Source: Syngnathus acus
Lineage: Eukaryota > Chordata > Actinopteri > Syngnathiformes > Syngnathidae
Length of the DNA stretch: 64,000 bases
NCBI RefSeq assembly: GCF_901709675.1
Contig: NC_051094.1
Span: forward strand, 4,119,001-4,183,000
Direction of reading: 5' to 3'
Of this stretch, positions 1 through 25,011 are shown one piece after another. Every line of letters begins with the position of its first letter. The stretch's first letter is position 1. The position numbers were made by a program, and so were the translations under genes. Under the pieces are notes generated by a model. It ran no database searches and was not told where the DNA came from. It saw only the letters and a list, made by a program, of their open reading frames with translations.

Positions 1-2187
1 TCAGTCGTACTGTTTGCCTCAGCCCATTTCAACAAACGTCCTTGCCACAAGATGGTGACAAAGTGAAATTTTTATTTGCTTTGGAGTGCTCAGTACCCCC
101 AAATATCTAAAAGTCGAACCATGAATATTTTTGGTTTCACTGTTCCCTTTGTCCTCTTTGCATCCCGCTCTTCATTTGTCACGTTGACCGGCCGTATTGT
201 TTTGCTTTGCGTCATCTCTGAGCACCGCCAGTCTGCCCGCCGTAAAAGTTGCAGCGGCAGGACAAATGTTGCTTTTCCCAGCGGGAGCTGGCGGGATTAA
301 CGCGCAGATGAAAGGCTCCCCCCTAGAAAGCTTTCCAATTCCAAATATTGGGACAAGCAGCGCCAGTCGATCTTCTCCGAGCGCAAATATTGGGACAATA
401 ACGAGGCCCGGCGGCCATCTTGTTATTGTTAGGGCCCCCGCTGAACGTTCTCGCCGCCCGTTTGACTTTTTAATGGCCACAAAGTGTCGAAGGCAAACGT
501 GTTTAGTCTTCTTTTATGGAGCGGACAGAGTGGCTGCGCCAGGACCACACAAACATTCCACAACCTTCTGCTGGACTTTTTCTTTCACACCAGCAACAAT
601 TCATCATCTTTGAACAGCGCAACGTGCACATTTCCTTGTTGATTTTCCTGATGATTTCATTTTGGGGAATGACGTTCAAGTCTCAGTATGTCTCAAATGA
701 TGCATGGCTGCCATCTACTGGTAGTTGCGTGCCAGCAGAGTACTGTCAGAACATCCCCAGCCATCACAAAATTGTCTTTGTGTTCATTCAGTCAGTCCAC
801 GGCCTTCAGAATTCGTGGGGCTGGACCTTGTAAATTCAATTCTGTTGCTATCTGCTCTGCCTCTTCAACCGATCAATCATATTTCAAATTTTCCCGACCC
901 TTGGCAATGTCGGCAGTTTTTCATCCTCTCAACTGGCTGGAGCCAACTTCTGTAGCGTTAATAATATCGCGTCGTTGTCCGACAACGGCAACGAGCGGCT
1001 TGCAGCTGTGAGATGAATGACTCGATGATTTTCTGTGACCTGGACTTGTCCTTGGCAGCACGTCACGCAAAGGTTTGTTATTCCAGCAATTAGGCCAAAG
1101 GCGCTGGCGAATCCAGGCGGCCAGTCGCTCCTCGGGGAGCTTCTTGTGTCAACACGCGTTCACGTGAAGCATGTTTTTCTCCGTGCCCCGAGCCCGCCTA
1201 GCTCCACTTTTCCCACCCGCCGTCGGCTGGAACACTGACAGCCCTCAAAAAGTCTTTTTTTTTTATATTAATTTTCATCCCTCCCATCGCCTGCTGACAA
1301 ACTTGCTTCTGTCCCGTCTTCAGTGTCTCACTGGATTCCCACTTCTGTCTATCCAAAGTCTCGCCAACATTTTCTCATGCCAGCAAGCATATGTTTGAGA
1401 TACACGGCCATTTTTATTCCTTATTCTTTGGGAAAAATGAATTTCTATATTTTTGCAATTTGGGCGAAGGAAAACTGCTTTTTTCCAGATATGATGTCTA
1501 TTTAGATTTTCAAGCTAATGAACACTTAAAAAGCTGCAAGTCAAAATTTTTAGAAATTAGCAACAAGTAGATAAAAGAAACTCGTTTCAATTTGTTTGCC
1601 TTTATTTTTGCGTAAGACAAAATGTCGCATGAATGAGATAAGCGGGAATGAAATTGCAATATTAATTAAAAAGCAAAAATTGCAATTCAAATAGTTGAAA
1701 CCGACTTGAAGCGAGAAGTCAGACTCCGACGCTTTGATTGCTGTATTAAAACGTTCACTTTTCTGAATTTACGGCTCACATCAGCATTAAAGCGGAGCGG
1801 AGCTTTTTTGTTTTTGCTTCAATGATTAACGAGCAACTCGCCGAACGCCGAGCGAGCGGGACGACAGAAATACGACTTGCAGGCGCTAAATCCCCCCCCC
1901 CCCCCTCCCGTCATGTCGGCCGGCGTGAGAATTCCTCAGCTCCGGCTGCATTTTTTCTCACGGAGGTTTTCCGAAAAATGTCTAGAGTGAACCCTCGTTT
2001 ATTGCGGGGATACATTCCTGACTCACCCACAATAATAATAATAAAAAAAAAAAAAAGTTCACACTTGATTCATGAAGCGCCCTTGTAAGTATTACTTTGT
2101 ATTTCTTTCATCATAGTTTTTTACAGTTTACGAAAACTAACGAAAGACTATATGTACGCACCTTGTTGTCGTGTGTGGCATGCGCAG
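1..2187. other. Presumed CEP120 intron, no gene seen
   Basis: No exon with convincing splice signals or a protein-like reading frame was recognised on either strand. The stretch lies directly upstream of an acceptor-flanked CEP120-like exon on the + strand, so it is best read as the 5'-ward intron of that gene. It contains a short C homopolymer near 1893-1906 and AT-rich stretches at 1500-1700. Small upstream CEP120 exons could have been missed by eye. Confidence 0.5.
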
Positions 2188-2948
2188 CGCAAGGAGGAGA
2201 GCGAGATTATGCGTCTGAAGAAGCAGCAGGCCGAGTTGGACGCCATGAGGCTGCGCTACGTGGCCGCCGAGGAGAAGGAGGTGGTACGACAAGAGCGGCA
2301 GGAATTGGGGGACATCAGGAACGAACTCAATAGGTGAGCGCGACACTATTAGCTTCAAGGTGCTAACATCAACAACGTACGTTTTGACAATATTTCTCAT
2401 CATTGAGGGAATCCCTGTTATTTTGACACACTTCTACTTTCGCACAGTTCATGGGATTCACGTCGTTCCCATTTAAACTTATTACCCAAATTCACGCTTT
2501 GCAGGTTATTATTTTTCCTCATTCCCCAAATATTCAGTATTTACAACCCAAAAACTCACCATTCATTTCAAATGGGACATTCGACATAAGTCCATTCCCA
2601 TTTGAGATTCAAAACATTGAACTCATTTAATTCATTTTTCATCTTGAGGCAAAAATGTATTTCACTTTCAACATTCAAATTCCCGCCAAACAATTCCTTG
2701 TTTATTCCCAATAATGCATTCAACAAACGCACATCGTTCTTATTTGAAAAAGGTTGAAGCAGCAAGGGGATATAGGCCCCACCTCCTCGGGCCCAGTCCC
2801 CAGTTTGAACCACAGCGCAGAGGAACACCTGAGCCGCCTTCTGGAGGAGCGTGACACACTTCTCCGGACCGGCGTCTACGGGCACGACGACCGCATCATC
2901 GCCGAACTCAACCGGCAAATCGGCGACGCCATGGCCGACGTCAGCTGA
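2188..2948 (+). CDS. cep120: CEP120-like centrosomal protein, last two coding exons (partial)
   Basis: Two exons make a continuous C-terminus. Exon 2188-2333 follows a CAG acceptor, encodes a charged coiled coil beginning [17 protein letters not shown], and ends at an AG|GTGAGC donor in phase 2. Exon 2753-2948 starts after an AAG acceptor and restores the frame as ELNR-LKQQGD. It carries [19 protein letters not shown] and ends ADVS-TGA. CEP120 is a centriole/daughter-centriole protein needed for centriole elongation and ciliogenesis, with C2 domains and a C-terminal coiled coil. Only the coiled-coil tail lies here; the rest is off the left edge. The assignment rests on the acidic/basic coiled-coil tail and on synteny: CEP120 neighbours PRDM6 on human 5q23.2 in opposite orientation, as seen here. 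I could not align it, so the name is less certain than for the other genes. Confidence 0.75.
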
Positions 2949-3121
2949 CGGCCAATCCGCGAACAGCCATCGTACATCACGGCTGGAACGCTTTCGTTGC
3001 GCTCATGGAAAGTGCCGAGCTCGGCTACCCCTTCCAAAATGTGAAAGTAGCATGTGAATAATAACCAGAGTTTTTATTTATTCATAATTGTGTTTTGGTG
3101 CCACGCGACAGGGCGATGCAG

Positions 3122-3136
3122 TCAGCAGATGGCGCT
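3122..3136 (+). promoter_or_regulatory. CTCF-like motif in the CEP120 3'UTR, forward orientation
   Basis: TCAGCAGATGGCGCT agrees with the CTCF core consensus CCASYAGRKGGCRSY at every position except the first. It sits between the CEP120 stop codon and its polyadenylation signal, at the boundary with the PRDM6 side. This is sequence similarity only; occupancy is unknown. Confidence 0.4.
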
Positions 3137-3164
3137 ACAGCCTCACTAGAAATTGTTTTTTTTA

Positions 3165-3170
3165 AATAAA
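3165..3170 (+). terminator. Polyadenylation signal AATAAA of the CEP120-like gene
   Basis: A canonical AATAAA lies 217 bp after the stop codon in an A/T-rich 3'UTR. It is the first canonical hexamer downstream, so the mRNA probably ends within about 30 bases of it. Confidence 0.55.
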
Positions 3171-3299
3171 ACGTCACTAGCTCAAAAAGACACTTTCTGA
3201 TTTAGATTTTTACAATTTTTTAACTCAATAAGGTGACGTATGACGTTCGAATAAGAGTTACGTGATTGGCCTCCCGTTGTGTATAATCAAGCAAAATGC

Positions 3300-3490
3300 A
3301 AGTCAAATCAAGTTTATTTGTATAGCCCTAAATCACAAGCAGTCTCAAAGGGCTTTACATGTACAAAAAAGTTTGACAATTATTCTCAAAGCATCCCCTG
3401 ATCTTAAACTCCCAAAAGGGCAAGGAAAAACTCAAAAACCCCTACTAGGGGGGAAAATGAGAAACCACAGATGGTCACAGATATCTCAGA
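3300..3490 (+). repeat. Teleost dispersed repeat (TTTATTTGTATAGCCC / CAAAGGGCTTTACA type)
   Basis: The stretch begins TCAAGTTTATTTGTATAGCC and continues through TCAAAGGGCTTTACATG, then an A/G-rich tail with AAGGGCAAGGAAAAACTC. The paired signature of a TTTAT(T/A)TATAGC box followed by a TCAAAGGGCTTTACA box is common in teleost interspersed repeats. Family assignment is from memory of that signature; class (SINE-related or DNA element) is not decided. Confidence 0.6.
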
Positions 3491-3810
3491 TACCCCAGAT
3501 ATCTTTGTCAAATTTTTCAACTTTTTATTCAAACACAAACACATTCGGTATAATACCATCAACTACAAGCCAACAAATACAAACTTAAAACATCAATGTT
3601 GGCATAACGTGTGTCGGCTGGCATAGCATTATTATTTTAATAAACATTAAAACCTGTTAAAACTTGTCTGGTGTTTTATTCCTTATTTTTTTGGGCATGA
3701 AAACAAAAATCTGACATTTGGTTAACTGCTTTATATGTGTTGGTGTCCCCCAAAATAAAGAGCAAGTAGTCAAATACATATTCTTGACACGTACAAAAAA
3801 TGCATAAAGT

Positions 3811-6703
3811 TATTAGGTACACCTGAAAATGGTAGTGTACATAATGGAATGTCTGTGTGACGTCACAGACCAACCAGCCAATCAGGAGGTGGGGGTGAGG
3901 GCGGGTGTGGCACTTTTCACTTTCAGTTCAGCTTTGGCCATGATTTTTCCCTAATGAACTGGCCTGTTATTAGGTACACCTGAAAATGGTGGTGTACCTA
4001 ATGGAGTGTCCGTGTGATTCCCTCGTTAAGTGCACCTGCGTGAAAAGTTTTAGCTCCTGCGGAACGTGAAAGTGACCAAAAACCTTTCACGCAGGTGCGC
4101 TTAACGAGGGTCACTTGGAAAACATGTTGGAAGGCGGCCCTGAGGACTAAAGCTTGACACCTGTGACCTTTGACCATGATATTTCCCTAATAAAGTGGCC
4201 TGTTATTAGGTACACTTGAAAATGGCGGTGTACCTAATGGAGTGTCCGTGTGAGTCCCTCGTTAAGTGCACCTGCGTGAAAAGTTTTAGCTCCTGCGGAA
4301 CGTGAAAGTGACCAAAAACTTTTCACGCAGGTGCGCTTAACGAGGGTCACTTGGAAAACATGTTGGAACGCGGCCCAGAGGACTAAAGCTTGACACGTGA
4401 CCTTTGACCATGATATTTCCCTAATAAAGTGGCCTGTTATTAGGTACACTTGAAAATGGCGGTGTACCTAATGGAGTGTCCGTGTGATCCCCTCGTTAAG
4501 TGCACCTGCGTGAAAAGTTTTAGCTCCTGCGGAACGTGAAAGTGACCAAAACTTTTCACGCAGGTGCGCTTAACGAGGGTCACTTGGAAAACATGTTGGA
4601 ACGCGGCCCCGAGGACTAGCGCTTGACACCTGTGACCTTTGACCATGATATTTCCCTAATAAAGTGGCCTGTTATTAGGTACACTTGAAAATGGCGGTGT
4701 ACCTAATGGAGTGTCCGTGTGATCCCCTCGTTAAATGCACCTGCGTGAAAAGTTTTAGCTCCTGCAGAACGTGAAAGTGACCAAAAACTTTTCACGCAGG
4801 TGCGCTTAACGAGGGTCACTTGGAAAACATGTTGGAACGCGGCCCCTGAGGACTAGCGCTTGACACCTGTGACCTTTGACCATGATATTTCCCTAATAAA
4901 GTGGCCTGTTATTAGGTACACTTGAAAATGGCGGTGTACCTAATGGAGTGTCCGTGTGATCCCCTCGTTAAGTGCACCTGCGTGAAAAGTTTTAGCTCCT
5001 GCGGAACGTGAAAGTGACCAAAACTTTTCACGCAGCTGCGCTTAACGAGGGTCACTTGGAAAACATGTTGGAACGCGGCCCAGAGGACTAAAGCTTGACA
5101 CGTGACCTTTGACCATGATATTTCCCTAATAAAGTGGCCTGTTATTAGGTACACTTGAAAATGGCGGTGTACCTAATGGAGTGTCCGTGTGATCCCCTCG
5201 TTAAATGCACCTGCGTGAAAAGTTTTAGCTCCTGCAGAACGTGAAAGTGACCAAAAACTTTTCACGCAGGTGCGCTTAACGACGGTCACTTGGAAAACAT
5301 GTTGGAACGCGGCCCCGAGGACTAGCGCTTGACACCTGTGACCTTTGACCATGATATTTCCCTAATAAAGTGGCCTGTTATTAGGTACACTTGAAAATGG
5401 CGGTGTACCTAATGGAGTGTCCGTGTGATCCCCTCGTTAAGTGCACCTGCGTGAAAAGTTTTAGCTCCTGCGGAACGTGAAAGTGACCAAAACTTTTCAC
5501 GCAGCTGCGCTTAACGAGGGTCACTTGGAAAACATGTTGGAACGCGGCCCTGAGGACTAGCGCTTGACACCTGTGACCTTTGACCATGATATTTCCCTAA
5601 TAAAGTGGCCTGTTATTAGGTACACTTGAAAATGGCGGTGTACCTAATGGAGTGTCCGTGTGATCCCCTCGTTAAGTGCACCTGCGTGAAAAGTTTTAGC
5701 TCCTGCGGAACGTGAAAGTGACCAAAACTTTTCACGCAGCTGCGCTTAACGAGGGTCACTTGGAAAACATGTTGGAACGCGGCCCCGAGGACTAGCGCTT
5801 GACACCTGTGACCTTTGACCATGATATTTCCCTAATAAAGTGGCCTGTTATTAGGTACACTTGAAAATGGCGGTGTACCTAATGGAGTGTCCGTGTGATC
5901 CCCTCGTTAAGTGCACCTGCGTGAAAAGTTTTAGCTCCTGCGGAACGTGAAAGTGACCAAAACTTTTCACGCAGCTGCGCTTAACGAGGGTCACTTGGAA
6001 AACATGTTGGAACGCGGCCCCGAGGACTAGCGCTTGACACCTGTGACCTTTGACCATGATATTTCCCTAATAAAGTGGCCTGTTATTAGGTACACTTGAA
6101 AATGGCGGTGTACCTAATGGAGTGTCCGTGTGATCCCCTCGTTAAGTGCACCTGCGTGAAAAGTTTTAGCTCCTGCGGAACGTGAAAGTGACCAAAACTT
6201 TTCACGCAGGTGCGCTTAACGAGGGTCACTTGGAAAACATGTTGGAACGCGGCCCCGAGGACTAGCGCTTGACACCTGTGACCTTTGACCATGATATTTC
6301 CCTAATAAAGTGGCCTGTTATTAGGTACACTTGAAAATGGCGGTGTACCTAATGGAGTGTCCGTGTGATCCCCTCGTTAAATGCACCTGCGTGAAAAGTT
6401 TTAGCTCCTGCAGAACGTGAAAGTGACCAAAAACTTTTCACGCAGGTGCGCTTAACGAGGGTCACTTGGAAAACATGTTGGAACGCGGCCCCGAGGACTA
6501 GAGCTTGACACCTGTGACCTTTGACTATGATATTTCCCTAATAAAGTGGCCTGTTATTAGGTACACTTGAAAAGACGCTGTACCTAATGGAGTGTCCAAG
6601 TGACGTCACAGCTCAAACAGCCAATCAGGAGGTGGGGGTGAGGGAGGGTGTGGCACTTTTCACTTTCACTTAAGCTTTTTCCCAATTGAAGTGGCCTGTG
6701 ATT
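3811..6703 (+). repeat. ~235-bp tandem satellite, about 11 units, with variant edge units
   Basis: TTATTAGGTACAC recurs near 3967, 4203, 4437, 4672, 4909, 5142, 5378, 5613, 5848, 6083, 6318 and 6553, a period of 233-237 bp and usually exactly 235. Inner units are nearly identical; differences such as GTTAAATGCAC (about 4735, 5205, 6380) and CAGCTGCGC (about 5035, 5505, 5740, 5975) are shared by non-adjacent units, pointing to multi-unit duplication. Each inner unit holds a short inverted repeat and a 31-bp-arm inverted repeat. Edge units (3811-3966 and 6552-6703) are a different, shorter ~155-bp type with a CCAATCAGGAGGTGGGGG block. The 68-aa open frames on the - strand of each unit are repeat artefacts. 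Confidence 0.95.
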
Positions 6704-7090
6704 AGGTACACCTCATGGACACTACAATAGGTACACTACACGAGGTAAAAAAAAAAAAAAAAAAAAGGAATAAATAAATAAATAAGAAAGTGTAGCGAAC
6801 GATTCGGTGAACGATTGTTTTGAACAAATATTTTGAGTGAACCGATTCTAAATTCACTTAACTGGAATGCACATCACTAGTACAAAACAGTGCAGACGAC
6901 CATGGGCTGCCAGGTCGCAATAGCCGACTGGTTAGTGACACGGGCTCTTGCTCGGTAAGAATTTGGTTCGAGCCCAGGTGAGAGATTATACCTTTATGTG
7001 CTTTTATTGTGCAATTAACCCTTTATTTATTCTTTTTTTTTTTTTACCTCGTGTAGTGTACCTATTGAAGTGTCCATGAGGTGTACCTAC
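6704..7090. repeat. Inner inverted repeat pair (~45-bp arms)
   Basis: Arms 6706-6750 and 7046-7089 are near-perfect reverse complements containing AGGTACACCTCATGGACAC and AGGTACACTACACGAGGTA. The left arm is followed by poly-A and the right arm preceded by poly-T, extending the palindrome. The loop of about 290 bp carries the SINE-like insert. Confidence 0.8.
6785..7020 (+). mobile_element. tRNA-derived SINE-like insert
   Basis: A tRNA-like head spans about 6912-6985. It has an A-box-like ATAGCCGACTGG at 6920-6931 and a good B box GGTTCGAGCCC at 6965-6975, with spacing typical of a Pol III internal promoter. The 5' flank (6797-6850) carries GAACGATTCGGTGAACGATT, the motif that recurs at 8030-8310 and 8578-8612. 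No intact cloverleaf can be drawn, so it is not called a tRNA gene. Confidence 0.55.
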
Positions 7091-7202
7091 ACATATTGTC
7101 ATATAAAGCAGTCTGATTTTCATGTTTTAATTGGCAAATATAAAAACAAGGAATAAAACACCAGACAAGTTTTAAAATAAATGTTTATTAAAAACAATAA
7201 TA

Positions 7203-7960
7203 TTACAAGTAAATTTCAAACCAGCAATCCAATATGAAATTGCAGTAGATATATTTGATAACATTTAGGCGAATACATGTACTATTCTCCCTGTGCGTTA
7301 TGTACTTCGTGTAAGTTGTCACAGTTCATCAGCCAGCCAAACTCATGTATAGAACACTCGAGCCAGGATTCAGAGCGTCTTGCTCCCTTTATTTCGATTC
7401 AGTGTTAAACACAACGAGTGAAACAACACACACACTTAGTTTCTTCTATGAGTATTCTTCTTATCTTATAAACAATAATAAAGTTATCCAACAAAACAAC
7501 GATAACTTACAGCCGTTGATTCCGTGAGCATAAGGAGACGCGAGTAACGCGTCTCATCAGTTGTCAAGTCGCTTCAACAGAAACATGCGCAGCTTCCGGT
7601 GCATTTCAAAATACATATCCTGTTTGCTTCCGAACGACAAATAACCATTGTGTATGCTTCTTTACATAGAAAACATTTCTTACATCATGAAAACAATTCT
7701 GAGGGCAGAACAATACACGTTATTTAAAAACTACTATAAGTGTTATAAAATCAAGATTACCCAAAGAGAAGCATAATCTCCCCGTTGTTGTATAACGGCG
7801 CATCCCTTCATGCAATAAAGTTAGCCGTTAGCTTGGAGAAAACGCGCATAAAAGAAGTGGTGTTTCAGTGAGTGGTTCTTTCTTTCCTTGGCAAATCGTA
7901 AATCTACATTCTGGCTTACATAGTTCACGCCAGGAGACGCAACACATTCACTGACTGATC
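7203..7960. other. Gene-free, probably old repeat sequence
   Basis: No exon recognised. The stretch between 7345 and 7830 looks like decayed mobile DNA, with GC-rich patches such as GAGTAACGCGTCTCATCAG, but no terminal structure was found. Confidence 0.3.
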
Positions 7961-8310
7961 CGTTGATGCACGGGAAGGAAGGAAGGCAGTTGACCCATTG
8001 ACTCGTTCGCGAGCGGGAAAGTCAGGATTCGTTCCCTCACTGATCCGTTCTCGCAATGAACTGGAAATGCAAATCACTTACTCACTGACTCGTTAAATCA
8101 CAGATCAAAGCACGACTCGTTCGTGAACGGGAAGTTACGTCATCTTCTTCTTCGTTTTATTTTACGGCGAGGTGGCGCCAGCTTCAATGGGCATTACTGA
8201 CACCTACTAGTTGTAGTCATATGAACTGAAAAAATAATGAATCACTTTAGGAAGTCATTCGGTCACTCTCGTTCACTGAAATGATTCGTTCTTTTGAACG
8301 AATCGTTCAC
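7960..8310. mobile_element. Decayed DNA-transposon-like repeat rich in GAACGAATCGTTC palindromes
   Basis: Repeated ACTCGTTC, GATCCGTTC and GATTCGTTCTTTTGAACGAATC motifs (the last at about 8284-8305, an inverted repeat) fill the stretch. A related piece at 8578-8612 reads GATTCGTTGAACGATTCG, and another lies at 6797-6850. Such motifs are common in teleost non-autonomous DNA elements. No coding capacity, and ends are not defined. Confidence 0.45.
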
Positions 8311-9899
8311 TCACGAGCCAACACTTGTTATAGAAAGAAATGTGTGAATAACCGAGCCAATTATTATTTTTTGGGGGGGCCGGTTGTAGTTGTCTAGTTT
8401 GACGTATATGTTGTTCCTACGGGATGTTGTAATATAGAGAGAAATGTTTGCGTTGCCGTTGTCGACATTACCGTGTGTTTACTTGATTGTTTTTTGATCT
8501 GGTGTATTGCTTAGTTGTGTGTTATTGAAGAAAAAAAAAAAACGGATCAGTATGTATGTGGGGGGGGGGGGGGGGGGACGATTCGTTGAACGATTCGTTT
8601 GAACGAATCACTATTGTGTCTAACCGGACAACCCGGGTGGGGGTCTGGTGCATGCGCACCATGTGCGATTCACTTATCGACAAAGGTGTAAATTGCGCGA
8701 CTTGCTGATGAAGCGCTTCCTCTACCAGGGAAAATGCGATCATATATGTGGTGATGCCTGCTTTAGGAGGTCCCACTAAATAACTGAATCGTTGCCTTCA
8801 GTCGTCACGGTGATGATAATGCCCCCCACCAAACAGAGTGGTTTCAAATTCAACGTGGACGTCGAGTGTGCCGCGGTGTCAATTTCATGAGCACTCTTAA
8901 ATGACGGCACAAATGGAACGATTAACAGGCATGACTTGACAAAACGGACTCCCTTTATTTTAGACCTCGTTTTCTTCAGGTCTCACGTTTTTAATTTCAA
9001 ATCATGCAAACGTGAGCGAGACAAAAAGCATCGTTTCTTTGACATGTTTTTTTTTTTTTTCCATACGTACACAAACTTTTCACAACCACTTCCTATCTCA
9101 GGCAACTCATTTACTTGCTGACAAGGGAGAATTGATCCTCCAAAGGTCCAATTATCAGCATGTATGTAACCTACTTTTTTTTTTTTTTTAGCAGATTATC
9201 AAGGAGAAATCACTCACACCACCTGATAATTGGAACTTTGACCAAAAAGAACGCTCAATTTCGTCCCATTTATCGGTAAGCGTGGACCTACTTTCTGAGC
9301 AGATCAAGGTGAAAAAATTACTCAACACCCCAAACCAAAAGATAATCCTACGAAAAATCTTGGATGCTTGTATTCCCAACTTTATTGTTCATTTCGTGAG
9401 TTCAGCTCTGAGACAGAAAGTGAGTGGATAATTTGCAAAAATTCCCAAAAAATAGATCAATGAATGTCAAAGGCCCATAAAACTGCTGTGTCAAGTGTGC
9501 TTTTTCTTCTTTTTGGTACAAAAACACACTAAAAAAACACAATTGGATGATATAAATGGAAGACAAGGTCATGTGTGAAGCAAAGTATGCACAAAGTTAA
9601 ATAAGTCAAAGTGCCGCCACAAGATAAATATCTTTTTTTTTTTTTTTTTTTAAATGTTCATGACGTTTGCTTTAGCGTCTCTGCCTCCTTTTTTAATTTT
9701 TTTTTTTTTTACCTACATGATGTCAGACAATCTTTGGTGTGCTTGTGAGGCGTCAAACCTTCCGTCGTCTCATTCGAGAGGAAAAGTCCTAGCTGCAGTG
9801 CCCTCTTGAAGTTGTTCCTTCTTGACAGACCACAGAACCTTAGAAGAACTTAAGTAGAACAGTAGTGGAATGGAACTTTGATGGAGCTCAAGTTGATCA
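8310..9899. other. Gene-free 3' flank of PRDM6
   Basis: No exon recognised. It contains a G homopolymer at about 8561-8577 and several T homopolymers (about 9047, 9177, 9635 and 9700). It lies downstream of PRDM6 in transcript direction and may hold its distal 3'UTR; TTTATT hexamers (AATAAA on the - strand) occur near 8953 and 9381. Confidence 0.35.
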
Positions 9900-10690
9900 T
9901 GAGGACAGTTGTAAAATTTCAGCAATCATTTTGTAGCACTTTGGAACTTGTGGCGCTTTGATAGAACTTACAAGTTTAGCAAGTATGTGAAAATTGAGAA
10001 CTTTCAACTATTGGGTAAATTTGTCGGAACATAACATTGGCAGCATTTCAGCTGGGTTACTCTTTGGTATAACAAGTATCATTCTGATACAATTTGGAAA
10101 AAACTTTGGTGTAGCCTTTGCAGAATGTGTTCATAGACTTTGGTGAAACATCATTTTGGGAAAAACCTTGCATAACCTTCAAAGAAGTTGGGTTGATGAT
10201 TGGTTTAACTTCAGTATAGTAGTGGTATAACCAGAAGAAATAGGACAACTTTGGTAGAACTTTGGTGTAACATTGAAGGAAATTGGGTAGACCTTTGGTG
10301 TCACCAGTACAATTACTCTACAATCCTAGCAGAACCTTCGTATACTTTAGGCAAACCTTGGTTGACAAAAAAAAGAAAAACAGGGTTAAATAAATGTGGT
10401 GGAACTTTGGTAGTGTAGCACTATAGTAGAATGCTGGCACAACACAAGTAGACTCGGAAATCTAAAGAACTACAGTAAAACCTTCGAGAACTTTGGAAGC
10501 AGTTGAACTTTGGTAGAAATTAATTCACAGGAGCTTTGGTATGACATTGGTAGTAGTTTGGTGGTAGCTTTTGGTAAAAAAAAAAAATTGCTGGAACATT
10601 GGTAGGACTTCTGTAACACTGTGGAAGAACTTTGGTACAACATCAGTGAAACATTTTTTTGTAGAACTGTGGAAGAAATTTGTTATTGTG
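9900..10690. repeat. Degenerate short-oligomer array (GAACTTTGGTAGAAC-like)
   Basis: Variants of ACTTTGGTAGAAC or CTTTGGTGTAAC recur roughly every 15-40 bp, often in pairs, with no fixed period. The array immediately follows the PRDM6 stop codon in transcript direction and therefore overlaps its probable 3'UTR. Confidence 0.6.
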
Positions 10691-10828
10691 CTGTAAGGTA
10701 ATTCCATGCGTAGCGAAAGTCTCGTTGGATGTGAGCAGCGGTAGAAAAGCTCGCAATGAAGACGGCGGCCAAAGGGAGAATTTGGTTGGCGCCGGTGAGA
10801 TTTGAGTTCTGCCGACCTGCCTTGCATT

Positions 10829-24999
<14,171 letters not shown>

Positions 25000-25011
25000 G
25001 GCGCCACGCCG

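Larger units (their letters stand above)
3629..7202. mobile_element. Composite foldback-like element with ~60-bp inverted termini
   Basis: The left end (3629-3691) and right end (7138-7202) are imperfect inverted repeats sharing ACTTGTCTGGTGTTTTATTC next to a TTTTAATAAACATT block. Between them lie the 235-bp tandem array (3811-6703) and a second inner inverted pair. No transposase reading frame is visible, so it would be non-autonomous. Target-site duplications were not identified, so exact ends and superfamily are open. Alternatively, the inverted ends may be remnants of two copies of one short repeat inserted in opposite directions. Confidence 0.6.

Noticed and set aside
4234-6292. Repeated ~68-aa open frames on the - strand (VKGHRCQALVLGAAFQHVFQ-type)
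   Set aside because: They are the same frame read through each satellite unit. They run through the hairpin arms, have no known domain and no splice or promoter context.
3811-6703. CRISPR-like array
   Set aside because: Units are 235 bp with no short repeat/unique spacer pattern, and the organism is a vertebrate.
6912-6985. Functional tRNA gene
   Set aside because: A and B boxes are present but the arms do not pair into a cloverleaf. The context is a mobile insert.
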